From Odontocerum albicorne (taxonomy: Eukaryota; Arthropoda; Insecta; Trichoptera; Odontoceridae): a stretch of DNA of 64,000 nt. Shown piece after piece: positions 1-11,320 of this stretch. The DNA lies in NCBI GenBank assembly GCA_949825065.1, contig OX463841.1, positions 22,178,078-22,242,077 on the forward strand. Direction: 5' to 3'. The notes under the pieces were generated by a model. The model had not been told where the DNA came from, did not search any database, and saw nothing but the letters and a program-made list of their open reading frames with translations. The translations under genes and the position numbers were made by a program. Every line of letters begins with the position of its first letter. The stretch's first letter is position 1.

Positions 1-512
1 TATGAACCTTGCAGAAGAATTTCTTAGCTTAAAAAAACTTTCGCGTGTTGCACCTAACATAATATTTTGTTTAGAGCTGCAGGCTCCAACATTAAAATTA
101 CAATGTTGATTAGGTATCCAATATCATATGACACTAAAAAGACACATCAGATCATAAGTCTTTTAATTGAATCTTATATTATATAATAAACAAAATTATA
201 ACTTTTCCATTTTTTATGTATCGTGGCTTTACTACTAAAAGTTAAAAACTATCATTGACTGTGTCAAGTTTGAAAGATTTTGTTTTACTGTAAACTTATG
301 TTTAAGGTCCTTAAGTCATTCTGATGAAATTCCTAAAGTAATTTTTTTTATGTATTAAATACCAGCAAAAAATAACTTTTATAATTAGTTTGATTTCACT
401 TATAGTAATAGGCAATTATAAAAAAATGATAAGAGTTCAAAAGAAATAAAAATGTATAATTTTAATACCACTGTATATCTGAAACAAACTTTCGGGATTT
501 ACAGAGTTTTGG
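1..512. other. AT-rich stretch without a recognised feature
   Basis: AT-rich sequence with homopolymer runs. I see no coding signature, terminal repeat or tRNA-like box on either strand. Confidence 0.5.
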
Positions 513-514
513 TA

Positions 515-830
515 CTAACCGCACGGTATACTATATATACATACATGTGTATATACATACTCGTATATGAATCCACGCAGGAAAGGATAAAGATTCGTTA
601 CGCGAAATCTTGCGGCTGACGAAGAGCAATAGTAATCCTGGCGAGGTTTCTTTAGATTACATCTCGGTGAGAGAATCTTTTCCGCCATCAGGTGGCGGCT
701 CATCCATCTCCTGGTGACAGAAGGATTACTTCTCCCCTCGACTGCGGATCTCCTCCTCCGATAGACCCTCGGTGTGAGGGTGAACCAATATCAGAACCAG
801 GTTAACACGCCCACAGATGCAGGAAATGAA
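515..830. other. GC-richer patch of unknown origin
   Basis: This stretch is clearly richer in G+C than its surroundings and contains short mirrored pieces such as GGTGGCGGCTC and CTCCTCCTCCGATAG. A 62-codon minus-strand frame exists but resembles no protein I know. Composition like this is typical of part of a retroelement UTR or a lost exon, but nothing in the sequence decides between them. Confidence 0.25.
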
Positions 831-1352
831 CTTGTTTGAGGGTCATTTTTAGGGGCAAGGAAGATAACATTTTATTTTACCCTTAGTTTAGATGATTTTG
901 ACTATTTAATTAAAACGTATTCTTTTTTACATGTACTATATGAGATACTTTTTGTTCAACACCTGACAAACGAGGGAAATTTTAACATTTTGGGGAAAAA
1001 AAAACCAGACATATAATTTCAGTTTATAGATCTGGTCCAGGCCATATAACTGTCTACAATAACTGGAGAAAATAAAATAATCAAACGAACAATTAGAAAG
1101 AGATCGAATACTTATGGTACATTGATTTGAACTCAAAAGCTCTCCAGGGATTAAGCTCGATACACCTGAGTTGAAGTCAAGCGTTCTCAATTCAATTGAT
1201 CAAAAGCTTCAAGTAAAGTATGAGCGACCGAAAATGCAATGTGAAGCCATAGAAAATATTGTTGGTAGTCTCCTCATCTAGACAAAATTCACAAATTGGG
1301 TCCAAGGACAGTGTTAAATCTATAAACATAACACATACATAATTGTAATTGA

Positions 1353-1590
1353 CGATCCCCGTGACCTAGTTGATAAAACACCTTTTGGATATATGGAATA
1401 ATCCAGTGGACGTTGAGGGTTCGATCCGTTGAACACCAGATATTTTATAAAAAGGATTTCTGTCTGGTTTTCATTTATAACCTTTTTAACATATTTCCGG
1501 TTGATTGGAAAATATTGCCAAATGGAAATCATTCCCCAGGGATGTACTGTATACATAAAAAATGTAATACAACATATTACAGTCACCAAT
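1353..1590 (+). mobile_element. SINE copy (tRNA-derived)
   Basis: The head reads CCCCGTGACCTAGTTGATAA (A-box region), followed by GGGTTCGATCC (B box). The SINE body then follows, including the CCGGTTGATTGGAAAATATT segment and the 3' signature TGTACTGTATAC. The A-to-B spacing is stretched by a short insertion, so this is an old copy. The same order of blocks recurs at 14931, 39416, 58117 and 62068. Confidence 0.75.
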
Positions 1591-1756
1591 GCTATGACGA
1601 TGTTATTATTTCGTTCAATTTTATATCTCGTTCAATTTAAGCTGACTACGCAACGGATTTATTTCAATTAAAAAAACAATTTCACTGTATGTTTCTACTT
1701 TCCTAGACTTAACTTCTATTTTTTATAGTTTATTGTATTCTATCTGTATACTCGAA

Positions 1757-1920
1757 TGTCCTCAGTGAGATACAGGCAAAAACATAATTTACTAGGGACA
1801 CGAAAAATGAAAGGCAACAAACCCAGATCCATTAAAATTGTGTGTCAAAATTAAATTACCTGTTGTTTTTTCGCAAATTATGTATATTTCTTGTCATGTA
1901 TAAAATGAATAAATAAATAA
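1757..1920 (+). repeat. Dispersed repeat R1, copy 1
   Basis: About 160 bp nearly identical to 28287-28445. Shared blocks include GAGATACAGGCAAAA, GGCAACAAACCCAGATCC and ATTAAAATTGTGTGTC, ending in an ATAAATAAATAA tail. A degraded inverted copy is at 42765-42870. The A-rich 3' end suggests a retroposed element, but no Pol III box or ORF is visible. Confidence 0.7.
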
Positions 1921-2279
1921 TAAATATTTAAACCAACATTGAAAAAACCTCATATATTTAGTTATTTTTATTAATTTATTTGATTAACTATACAAGAGTG
2001 TATTTTATATACAAATGAACATATGACAAGTTATACAAGTATTGTAAATTATTGACAAAAAATACAAAACTTTGTCTTAAACTAACATACAAAAAGCAGT
2101 AGTAATAATAAATTACAAAGTCTTTGTTTAAAACTATTTAAAATTAATATGTATATTTAAGTTCAATATATGTATGTATATCACAAAATTTTACCAAATA
2201 GACTTACGTTATTGTGTGCTATACATGCGTTATACTCGTATAATTTTTACAATGCATAAATTTCCGATTAGTCTTTATT

Positions 2280-2545
2280 AAGAGCCGAATAAATACTGTA
2301 GAAATGCAGTCAGGAGAATACATGGAGTGTAAATATATGATGTAATTAGGGATGAATGTGAAGTTAAGACTGGTATGTTGAGTAAGATGAAGACCTACTC
2401 TGAGGTGGTTTGGGCACGTGGAATAAATCAATGATGAAAGACTAATAAAATAAATATACAGTGCAAATGTAGTAGAATAGAACAGTCTGGGGCTCTCTCC
2501 CCTCTGCTTACCCCAACAGGTAAGCGGCGTGATTGTATTTATACA
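2280..2545 (+). mobile_element. LINE-A 3' fragment
   Basis: Translated in pieces, the plus strand gives NAVEMQ, then LRWFGHVE, INDERLIK and IYSANVV, the C-terminal signature of LINE-A also seen at 3850-4290 and 33037-33290. It has several in-frame stops. It ends with CTCTGCTTACCCCAACAGG, the family's 3' terminal block. It is immediately followed by the foldback at 2546. Confidence 0.7.
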
Positions 2546-2611
2546 GAGCCGCGTTTGATAACAGGCAATTCTAGGCATTTGCCTTCGTTTACCTCTTATC
2601 AAACGCGGCTC
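2546..2611. repeat. Small foldback (hairpin) element
   Basis: Perfect 16-bp arms, GAGCCGCGTTTGATAA at 2546-2561 and its complement at 2596-2611. Inside them is a second short pair, AGGCAA and TTGCCT. The arms are GC-rich in an AT-rich setting. It may be a tiny MITE. Confidence 0.6.
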
Positions 2612-2619
2612 CATAGGAA

Positions 2620-3490
2620 GCGCCCAAGGATTCATCAATATGTTATAAAAATATCTAAAATAACGATTTAAATTTATGCTTTATGGAAGAATGCTTTCCC
2701 TTCAGTTCATATTTAAAATATAATGATAACCACGACTGTTTAATGCTACAGCTTAGAAAACTACTAAATAACAGAATATTAGTAAATGTTGGTCCAAATA
2801 TTTATGTACACCATTAATAAACTGCTCCGTGGAACGAAGCTTTTCTTCATTATTAAAACGATACAAAACACATTTAAGATTCATGCTAAAACAAAACAGA
2901 CTTAACGCATTAGCCATATTATCAATAGAATCAGATATTACAGTGAATATGAACTTCAATGACATTGTAGATGTATTTCTGGAGAAGAAAGCAAGACGTA
3001 AACTTTAGTGGTTTGTTGTTTATAATCATCCAAGGTTATCATCCGAAACGGAAAGGGTAAGCATTTTTTAATTATGTATGGGGGGAGGGTTAGAGGTGCA
3101 AGTTGCAAACTGCCTAGGGGCGCTGTCACAAATGAGTCACTGTATGTATAGGTATGTATTTTGGTTCGATTTGAGTCCAATGCCAGTACGAATGAAGGAG
3201 AGCATATTTTTATTGATAATACTGTATAAACATAAAATGATTATGTAAATAAGTAATACTAGACCCTGGCAAAAGATTGTATGATATTCTTCTTTCGACC
3301 GACCGCAGTCGCGGATATCCCGAGAAGGAAATAAAGTTCCGAGACTGCACAGACCTCATCTCTCACCCTTCTCCTACTTACTTACTTTTGATACATTTTG
3401 ATTGATTTTCGGTTTTGCTTCTCAGAGTTCATGATAAAATAAACTTCGGTCAAGAGAAGGATAAGTTTAAAAACTTGAAGATATATTCCA
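2620..3490. other. Intergenic stretch, no gene seen
   Basis: Unique-looking AT-rich sequence. A GC-richer block with ACCGACCGCAGTCGCGGATA sits near 3298-3360, and a G-run (GGGGGGAGGG) near 3080. No ORF here resembles a protein. Confidence 0.4.
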
Positions 3491-3492
3491 TC

Positions 3493-3725
3493 ACGCTATT
3501 TCCCTGTCGGAGTAAGCAGAAATAACAGAGCGCTAGATTTTTCTATCTCAACACACATCCTTCGACTCTTTTTTTATAGATCCTTTTACGATTTTTCTGA
3601 CTTTTTACTTTTCCTTCATTCAATATATCATTTAATTGAATTATGGTATATTATTAAATTATAATTTTCTTGCTCTTCCTCTACCACGCCTTTCACTTGA
3701 TTTTGCACTATATATGACAATGTGA
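3493..3725 (-). mobile_element. LINE-A 3' fragment, degraded
   Basis: On the minus strand the sequence follows LINE-A from the SANV..ERRGRGR region through the KNRKR segment to a 3' end reading TCTGCTTACTCCGACAGGG. Short insertions and base changes destroy the frame. A second, better preserved minus-strand copy begins 125 bp away at 3850. Confidence 0.6.
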
Positions 3726-3849
3726 TGATACGTATAGTTATAATTTTATATTGAATAAAATATTTTGCTAGTAAAAACTGTTCTTCAGCATAGGCTTGCT
3801 GGCCATTTGCAATTTTTGGGGATTTATTTTCCTATGCATATTTTTTTGT

Positions 3850-4290
3850 CTCTAACTTATTTCGCCTGTTCCATATCCATACACCTCCTACGATTTCTCT
3901 TACTAATTGCATTTCCTTCTTTCAAAACATCATTCACTTGATCCAACCATACTTTCCATCTTCTTCCTCTACCATGCCTTTCAGACACATTAGCACTATA
4001 TATTTGTTTTGTTAATCTTTCTTCATTCATTTGTTCTACATACCCAAACCATCTCAGAGTGCTCTTCTTCACCTTACTCAATAAATCAGCCTAATGTTTA
4101 CATTTTTCCCTAATCACCCCATTCCGTATTTTGTCATACATTGTAACTCCATGTATTCGTCTCAAAGCACGCATTTCTACAGCATTTATTCGGATTCTCT
4201 CAGTATTTTTCCAGATCCAAGTTTCACTCCCATATATCAAGGTTGGTGTAGAGCAATAAGCCCGCCAGATGTACGATTTATAACCATGTA
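3850..4290 (-). mobile_element. LINE-A C-terminal fragment
   Basis: Minus strand. The 74-codon frame at 3857-4081 reads KKSTLRWFGYVEQMNEERLT, then KQIYSANV, a basic stretch, and KRNRRRCMD. Upstream, 4094-4280 continues in another frame with TLIYGSETW and NAVEMRALRRIHGV. Together these are the region after the reverse transcriptase of a non-LTR retrotransposon. The copy is truncated on its 5' side and frameshifted near 4085. Confidence 0.8.
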
Positions 4291-4299
4291 CACAAAATC

Positions 4300-4640
4300 T
4301 ATATAAATAAAAATGTAAATGTTCGTTAGTTATAGTTATCTAATCTCCGAAAGTTCTTTACCGATTGCTTTGAAGTTTTGACAAAAGTTGGCATTCGTAT
4401 ACGAGAATGCTTATATATTTTTTTTATATACCGTTATATACAAAAATGTACATAAAGCAGACGAAATAGGGGTTAGCGCCCCCTTCAGCGACATACGCGA
4501 ACTAAACAATTCTCATTGACAGTTATATCACATTGCATTTTCGACGTTTCGGAATTAATATTAAATGTTAAATAATAATTATTAAATAATAAATATTAAA
4601 TATTAAATAATACATATTAAATATCTATATAAATAAAAAT
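4300..4640. repeat. Possible Helitron-like 5' terminal sequence plus AT-rich tandem motif
   Basis: Begins TCTATATAAATAAAAATG, then GTTCGTTAG and CTCCGAAAGTTC, a layout like the 5' ends of many arthropod non-autonomous Helitrons. A GC-rich block (GGGGTTAGCGCCCCC) lies at about 4470. The right part (4555-4620) is a TTAAATAATAAATA-type simple repeat, followed by a second TCTATATAAATAAAAATG at 4623. The Helitron reading is an inference; no CTRR end was identified. Confidence 0.35.
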
Positions 4641-4953
4641 GTTAATTTAAATAATAAATACTAAATTTTCAAATATGTTTTTTGAAAAATAGCGCCATCT
4701 GGCCGGAAGTTTTTGCTCATGATGCGTCGCATTTTAAAATGGCGATCTTTCAATTCCGGTTTTTTAAACTGGTTTTTGTTATTATTGATTTTCATTTGAA
4801 TTCATGGTATGTATCTGTGTATGTTTTATACATTTGAATTATTAAAAGTTTAATGCAACTAACTTTTAACAAATGTCACATTTGATTTTAACGAACAGCC
4901 CATTTTTGCTAATTTGTAACAAGATGTATTAATTTGTCATTATTAGTTTTATG

Positions 4954-5045
4954 TAATGTATTTACCTAAATAACTTGCTAATTATTACAATCAAGGCCTA
5001 TATTAAAGTTGATAAAATAATTAAAAATACTGAAATTGTGAACTG
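4954..5045 (+). repeat. Copy of the interior of the 18.4-kb foldback MITE
   Basis: TGTAATGTATTTACCTAAAT, then AACTTGCTA and TATTAAAGTTGATAAAATAA, match 18487-18572 almost base for base, but without the 65-bp inverted arms seen there. Confidence 0.7.
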
Positions 5046-5510
5046 TCATAGAAAACAGAACGTTTGATATTCATCCGTTTGAATCAGACCAAGCTTCGCT
5101 CTGAAGAATACGTTCATTTGCGAGATGCAGTTGTAAATGATGGTAATAGAACTAACGTTGGAAGACCACACCACACCTTTTTCTATAACTATTACCTCTG
5201 ATTTCGCTTCAATCATTTTCAAATCTCTTGATTTGCCTCTCTCATACAGCCTTCTTATCATATGTCTTAATTCACCAAAATTATAAGTAAACATAACCAT
5301 ACCATCAGCATACAGAAGTCCACATACATTCACTTCACTCAATCGTACATCTCACCTATCATTTATTAAACGCACGCATATATAAATCAATCTGTTAAAC
5401 AACCAAGGTAACATTAACATTACTCACCCTTGTTTTACGCCTTGAGTAATTTTAAACCATTCAGTAAGTTTTCTATTAACTCTTACACAAATTAGGTAAT
5501 AATTTAATAT
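5046..5510 (-). mobile_element. LINE-A reverse transcriptase fragment
   Basis: Minus strand. The 98-codon frame at 5046-5342 contains CGLLYADGMVMFT followed by GELRHMIRRLYE and AKSEVIVIEKG, the catalytic palm region of a non-LTR reverse transcriptase. The usual YADD box has become YADG, removing one metal-binding aspartate. Upstream (5345-5510), in broken frames, are RKLTEWFKI and PWLFN pieces of RT motif B. The copy is dead. Confidence 0.75.
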
Positions 5511-5934
5511 TAACCGGTATACTTCGCTTGGGAGTACTGTCAAAATTATTTTTCGTTTGTTTGTTTATTAAGTTAAAAAATAATTATAAACTACTTTAAA
5601 CGTACTTATATTTATCAGTTTACATCGGAGACCTTACATTTACATATTGTTTCACTTCAACAATGCTTTGATCTAGCCTTGACATAAAGACATATAGATA
5701 CCTAACGACATTTTTGGATGCTCTCGACTTCATTAAGACTTTATTTTGCATTTCATAAAGTTTTTGAAAAATTCTGTTATTTATCATTTTGACTAATATT
5801 TTTTTCTTGTAAAATATATGTAAAAAATATAAAATCTTGTTTTTAAAGATACTGCTTATGGAATAATAATGTTTAATAAAAATGTGTGTGGAATTTAGTA
5901 TGAATTTGCTGATATCAAAGAAAAAATCGAAAAT
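5511..5934. other. AT-rich spacer before the minisatellite
   Basis: No coding or repeat signature seen apart from poly-A/T runs. Confidence 0.4.
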
Positions 5935-6352
5935 GTGCAGGATGATATGTGTGAATGTGCAGGATGATATGTATGAATGTGCAGGATGATATGTGTGAAT
6001 GTGCAGGATGATATGTATGAATGTGCAGGATGATATGTGTGAATGTGCAGGATGATATGTATGAATGTGCAGGATGATATGTATGAATGTACAGGATGAT
6101 ATGTGTGAATGTGCAGGATGATATGTATGAATGTGCAGGATGATATGTGTGAATGTGCAGGATGATATGTGTGAATGTGCAGGATGATATGTATGAATGT
6201 GCAGGATGATATGTGTGAATGTGCAGGATGATATGTATGAATGTGCAGGATGATATGTGTGAATGTGCAGGATGATATGTATGAATGTGCAGGATGATAT
6301 GTGTGAATGTGCAGGATGATATGTGTGAATGTGCAGGATGATTATTGCGAAT
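5935..6352. repeat. 22-bp minisatellite, 18 full units plus a partial one
   Basis: The unit is GTGCAGGATGATATGTGTGAAT or the same with an A at one position (GTATGAAT). Units start every 22 bp from 5935; the 19th at 6331 diverges after GATGAT. One unit (6089) has GTACAG. The G and A variants alternate for long stretches (order G A G A G A A G A G G A G A G A G G), implying a 44-bp higher-order unit. Because 22 is not a multiple of 3 and no frame has a stop, the minus strand stays open for 146 codons, which is an artefact. Confidence 0.97.
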
Positions 6353-6694
6353 CAAACAGTTTTGGATGTTAATCAGATAATTCTAATAAACTTACCAAAA
6401 AATGAAAGTGTGAGTGAATGTGAAATAAAAGTGAAGATTGTTTTTATTACATAATTTGGTACTGTGCTATTTCCCAATCATTACGATAACCTCAAGTGCG
6501 CTTCCTTACTAGCTCAACAGAAAATAAAGGAGGTTGAGGCACACTAATTCTACTTATAAGAGTGATATTCGATAGAGAAAAATGGCCTAAGAGTAAAACC
6601 GAAAGTGAATCCGCCAGGAATTAGTATGAATACTTAACGTTAGACTATGGCCGCAGACAGGAATGCCATATTAGAACAAGTTGAGATGTTAAAG

Positions 6695-6845
6695 TCATAG
6701 AATGATGTTCACTGTTTGCTTATGCATGACATACGAAGAGTAGAACCAGATGACTGAGTCAAGATAACATAGAAATATGTCCACTGTTTGCTTGTGCATG
6801 ATATACAAAGAGTAGAACCAGATGACTGAGTCAAGTTAACATAAC
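6695..6845 (+). repeat. Two-copy direct repeat of about 70 bp
   Basis: The segment TTCACTGTTTGCTTATGCAT ... GTAGAACCAGATGACTGAGT is repeated at about 6782 with a few changes. It is a local tandem duplication with no coding content. Confidence 0.8.
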
Positions 6846-7109
6846 GCTGTACAATATCTTTAATAACCGAAGCATTCCTTAAGTAGCATAGTTGTTCACA
6901 AAAGTGAGGTAGTTATAACTTTGGGATATGCAAGCAAAGCACAGATGTGGCAAAACACCATGGAAAGGAAAATAAATGATAGAATGAGGAATATCTAAAT
7001 TAAAACATGTATATTGAAATAAAATGTAATCAACAATAAATGGGTATTGAGAGGATTTTATAGCGCACAAATATTAAATGATAACATTTACAAAGCTCTA
7101 GTATATATT

Positions 7110-7265
7110 ATGTATGGTTAAGGTTAATACGAGTACATTGTGGAAGTTTAAAGACATTGTAATGTGTTTTATCGTACACTGTTTATTCAATTTTGTGTAA
7201 CGGTATAACCTTACCGGTTTCAAGGTTTTCACCTTATCATCAGGGGGCACAAACAAGACAGAATT
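7110..7265 (-). mobile_element. Penelope-like terminal sequence (single copy)
   Basis: Shares with the 23.3-kb palindrome the blocks GTTTAAAGACATTGTAAT, ACTGTTTATTC, CGGTATAACC(T/C)TACCGGTTTC and a CACC...ATCATCAGGGG segment. CCTGATGA...GAAACCGG arrangements like this are typical of Penelope-like retroelement termini, which are known to carry hammerhead ribozymes. No reverse transcriptase or GIY-YIG sequence is nearby, so this is a terminal or solo fragment. Confidence 0.55.
7199..7243 (-). ncRNA. Hammerhead-ribozyme-like motif, copy 1
   Basis: On the minus strand the order is CTGATGA (7243-7237), a 5-bp stem II closed by a GAAA loop (AAGGT / ACCTT), GAAAC (7221-7217), a stem III formed by CGGTA / TACCG, then G-T-T as the expected cleavage triplet. 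Outside the core, TTTGTG and CACAAA could form stem I. One extra U lies between the core and stem II, so activity is uncertain. Confidence 0.45.
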
Positions 7266-7914
7266 CTGTTTGAACTGGTACCGACATACATATTTCTAAC
7301 GGTAAATATTCGGGTTGGGGGTTGTGGGTGGAGGAACTCAGGAGACAACTTCAGCAAGCAGCGGCGAGATCCTGGGAATATATGTGTTTGCCAGATGTTC
7401 ACCCCGATGCACTGACTTAGAAATTTCTAGGGCCTCTAATCTGTCCAGAAAATCTGTTCAAATAATATAAGGCACACAAATAGCTATGGATGACAGAAGA
7501 TAATGTGGTCCAACTAAATTAATCTTATTTTGAAAAAAAAAATTTAAATATCTTTCTAATAGGAAAGTATTGGTGATAAGGTGTATACGAGTATACTTGT
7601 CAGAAATGAAAAGATTTACCAGAATATAATGAAGTCGAGATCTGTTATGTATGCATCAATAGCGATATGGTGTTATACTGATGATTATGTTGAGAACTAA
7701 TCTCTCCAGATAAATCAACTAACAAGAAAACAAATAATAAACTTGTTCCATAAAAAGTCTTAGACAATAAGACAGTTTTTTAAATGTATCTATCTTAAAA
7801 TACGTTCATGGTAATAAAATTCAAATTTCAAGCATGTTTAAACATTTATATAAATGCTGTTCACTAGTTTAAAAAGTTAAGGTTAAAATGTGGGAGTAAA
7901 GGATAAATTTCCCT

Positions 7915-7990
7915 TGAAAAGCAAAGCAGCAACGCTCTTGTGAAAAGCAGCAACGCTCTTGAAAATCAAAGCAGCAACGCTTATGAAACA
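7915..7990 (+). repeat. Short tandem repeat, three units
   Basis: AAAGCAGCAACGCTCTTG-type units repeat three times with small spacing differences, the last ending CAGCAACGCTTATG. Confidence 0.8.
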
Positions 7991-7999
7991 CCAGCTATC

Positions 8000-8890
8000 T
8001 TCTAAGTCAACCAAACACGAAAATATTATAATTAGGAAAATTATTTTGAACTAAAATCAAATACATTTCACGTATTGATTTTTGTATCATAATGAAAAAA
8101 ATAAACATAAACAGCAGCAATTATAAAAAATATATATAATAGAAAAACAATGTACACAAATTTCCTGAGAAAAACAATCGAGACATTCTGTATATCCATG
8201 AAGCCGCATTTTACATGAAATTATTTGGCTCATCTTTCTCTTTAAACCGAGCGGCAGGTAAGAGAGTGCCTAAAATTCCGGCACGTGATATTTAAATTTA
8301 TTTCGCAAATATAAAATAACAAACCATTTGTTTATATTCGTCTGTAATTCGGTCCTATCTCGAGCAATGGCAGTAACCCCTTTTCAAAAAGCATAAAGCA
8401 TTCTGTTCATTTGTTTATTTTCTCAACGGAGTCGTAATTTTGACTAACAAAGGTATATCACATGGAGCAGTTCAAAAGCTTTTCGAAAAACCCATCCTAA
8501 AAAGCTCACGCGCGAGTAAGCAGCCTCCAGGCCTACTAACCGATGCTGACTATGCTAAACAAAATCGTTACAGAAAGCTCTTGACGTGCGGTACTGTGAT
8601 CGTTGTTCCTGAATCGCTTCATTTTAGCTGTATCTTGAAATGTTACTATTGTATTTTTGTTTAATATTTTGTGTTATTCGTTCGTTATGGATAAGTCCAT
8701 AAAATAAATATTGTAATATTCTTGAAACACATATTTTTTAATTAAATACTCACGTGCACTTTCTGCGCCAAATATTATTATAATTTTGTTTGAAAAATAT
8801 CATATCTTCAAGGTATGAAGTTGAGCAAAGGTGATGAATAGAGTGAATGGTGGGTTATACAATGTGTTAAGCCACTGGATCATTTTGGAG
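8000..8890. other. Intergenic stretch with one unassigned small ORF
   Basis: Mostly AT-rich. A 74-codon plus-strand frame (8440-8664) begins in the GC-richer patch around 8440-8610 and reads GISHGAVQKLFEKPILKSS early on. I recognise no family, and there is no clear splice or promoter context, so I do not call a gene. Confidence 0.3.
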
Positions 8891-8894
8891 GAAT

Positions 8895-9310
8895 TGAAGC
8901 TGGCTGCTCGTAATGGTATCTTGATCCCGATATTAGAATATATATTACAAGCAAAATTTGGACGTGACAAAAAAGTGATGAACGTAAGATAAATGAGGTA
9001 GAAATTAGAGTGTTGCGCAGAATCTGGGGAAACACAATATCAGGTAGAATAAGGAATGGGTACATTAGGAGACAATGTAGATTGGAAGAAGACGTAGTGC
9101 TTAAGAAGTGGAAAAGAACATTGAGATTGTAAAACCACGTGAAAAGAATGAGTGATGAAACATTTTCAAAAACAATCTCTCCGAGTAGTATAGAAGGTAT
9201 AAGAAGTTTTGAAGACGTACAAAAACGTGGCATGACCAAGTAAATAAATTCTGAAAGAGGGAAGGGCCTTTTGTATTAGGAAATTATGCATCACGAGGTG
9301 AATACTACCC
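8895..9310 (+). mobile_element. Non-LTR retrotransposon C-terminal fragment
   Basis: Plus-strand translation gives INEVEIRVLRRIWGNTISGR, then IRNGYIRRQC and VLKKWKRTLRL, the segment following the RT domain in LINE-A-like elements (compare VEMRALRRIHGV at 3850-4290). Further on, KTISPSSIEG and RKRG-like residues follow after stops. It is related to LINE-A but more diverged. Confidence 0.6.
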
Positions 9311-11035
9311 CAATACTACATCAAGGACATGGCGTGATGGTGATAATGGTGATAAAGTTGAGTAAACTTCCAAACCAAAAAAGACTAAGCTTACAAAGTT
9401 GCAGACAGGTTCTTACTTCAGCAATTTTGTTTTAGAAACCATTTGGGCTATAAAATTATATGTGTATGATTGAAACAAACCAAAAATATATTCGATTTTT
9501 AAAGGCTATTGTGCATAAGTTTAACAGTTCTATTGACTTGAAAGACAGCCGACATTTCGAAGATCATTGCGACATATATTTTTGATATGTTGTCATGAAA
9601 ACATCACACATATATTCCGTTATGTTTTCTTTTCAACATATTGAATAAATCAGAAAAATATTTTGAAAAACATCAGTTTGTTTAATTTTATTGTGACTTT
9701 TTTCCTTCTATTACGCTGTTCAGTGATCGAAATCATTGAAAATTCTAAGAAAAATATTTTTTCAAACAGTTTTAGGATTATAAAACAGAGAAAACTTAAA
9801 ATACAGACGTTTGTAGCTATTTTGTTTTATTTCGTAAAAGAGGGTTTAAATCTAACTAATAATATTATTTTATTGTGCTGATTTCCTTAAAGTTCGAATG
9901 TAATTTAGTCATGCATTTAATTCGTTTTTTACATCTAAAACATTTCAACTTATTAAATTTTGTATTTCATTGTGATTAATTTTCTTAAAATTATATTTCC
10001 TGTGTTTGAATACGATAGATAGATAGTCAACATAAAATTGTTAACTATCTATCTATCCTATTCGATAGTTAACATAAAATGATTGTAGAATTTCTTAACG
10101 ATTTTCCGTATTAATTTTACAACTTGAATATTTTTATAGGAACTTCTTAATTGATATAGCTTATTATGTGTCAAATTACTTTATTCTTTATGAAATAAAA
10201 CAGATTGCTAAGAAAAATGAAAGTAAAAAGCTTATGAATTTAACGATAACGAAGGCATGAACATTCTTGTTAATTAAGATCTCCTTTGCTCGTCTATAAA
10301 TGAGAAATCTTACTTGGTCCATAATTAAGTTTGTAACAGCATAATTCCGTAGCTAATATTAAAACAATAAAAGCGCGCCTTAGCCATTATCGCCAGAGCA
10401 ATTTAAAATTTTCCATATTAAACCTATAATACTCGAGTACTCCCCTTGCATAAAACTGGACTCGCTGCAATGAAAACTCAAATACTGCGCAGAAAACACA
10501 ATAAGTTTAAGGATTATATTTCCTCTGTGGGGTATTCAGCTCCACAAAATAAACATTTGCTTTTAATCGTCATTCACTTTCGTTTGAATGAGGTTGAAAC
10601 GATACGGCCAAAGAAAATATTCCTCCAGTTTACGAAATTAACATAAGAATCGTCCCCCGTTGGATGGTAATTTGTTTAAGCTTATGGTATTTACCTACAT
10701 CTAGCGGCTCCCACGATACTAAAAGTTGAATGTATTAGAGCGGAAAACTCTGCTTCATAATACAGCAATCAACGTGTCGGGAAATACGAGTATTCTCTGT
10801 ACGCGGTGCGGTGCGGTACGGTGCGGTCCGGTGTACACTCATACTTTTATCTTTGATGATTACTCAGCGTTATTCTTTAAGTGATGTTTTATTGTATTCA
10901 GAAAAACTAATAGTGCACTATTTTCAATGATCGGATTATTCTGTTACAACTTTTTATACAGAACAGTTATAATATACTCGTATAATATTTATTGAATACC
11001 ATTATTATTACATGAAGAACTTAACATTTCAGAGA
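9311..11035. other. AT-rich intergenic region
   Basis: No gene is visible. Items within it are a GATA-type hairpin at 10015-10057 and a GCGGT simple repeat at 10803-10833 (GGTGCGGTGCGGTACGGTGC). The 72- and 66-codon frames at 9663 and 10446 look like random AT-rich translations. Confidence 0.4.
10015..10057. repeat. GATA-repeat hairpin
   Basis: GATAGATAGATAGT is followed about 15 bp later by AACTATCTATCTATC, so the two halves can pair. A further GATAGTTAACATAAAAT duplicates part of the loop just downstream. Confidence 0.7.
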
Positions 11036-11039
11036 GGCT

Positions 11040-11320
11040 TTTAAGATTACGTAATCGACGCATTCTAAAGTTCTTCGGTCACATTTTGCGCAAAGAGAAC
11101 ATGGAAATACTCATAATCACTATCAATGTCGAGGGATGCAGGAGCAGTGGTAGGTAGATCAATATACGCTGAAGCGACTGACGATCTCTCAGGACCGCAG
11201 AATGCCAGGAGGACTGGATAAGAATGTGTACTATAAACAGTAGTTTCAGCGTAGGGCATGTTCCAGAAGAAGACGAATCACAGAAGTTGATGACCTTAAC
11301 TGGAAATCCTCTCATTGGTA
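11040..11320 (+). mobile_element. Non-LTR retrotransposon C-terminal fragment (LINE-C type)
   Basis: Plus strand. NRRILKFFGHILRKENME at about 11052-11106 matches the ..LR(F/W)FGH(I/V).R.. block near the C-terminus of many non-LTR ORF2 proteins, followed by a gapped INTLKRLTISQ stretch. No continuous frame remains. It is 5' truncated and I cannot place it in a clade. Confidence 0.5.

Noticed and set aside
5915..6355. 146-codon repetitive frame (HPAHSHISSCTF-like)
   Set aside because: Translation of the 22-bp minisatellite, open only because no unit frame contains a stop.
8440..8664. 74-codon frame as a small gene
   Set aside because: No recognisable family and no splice or promoter signal; left as an unassigned frame.
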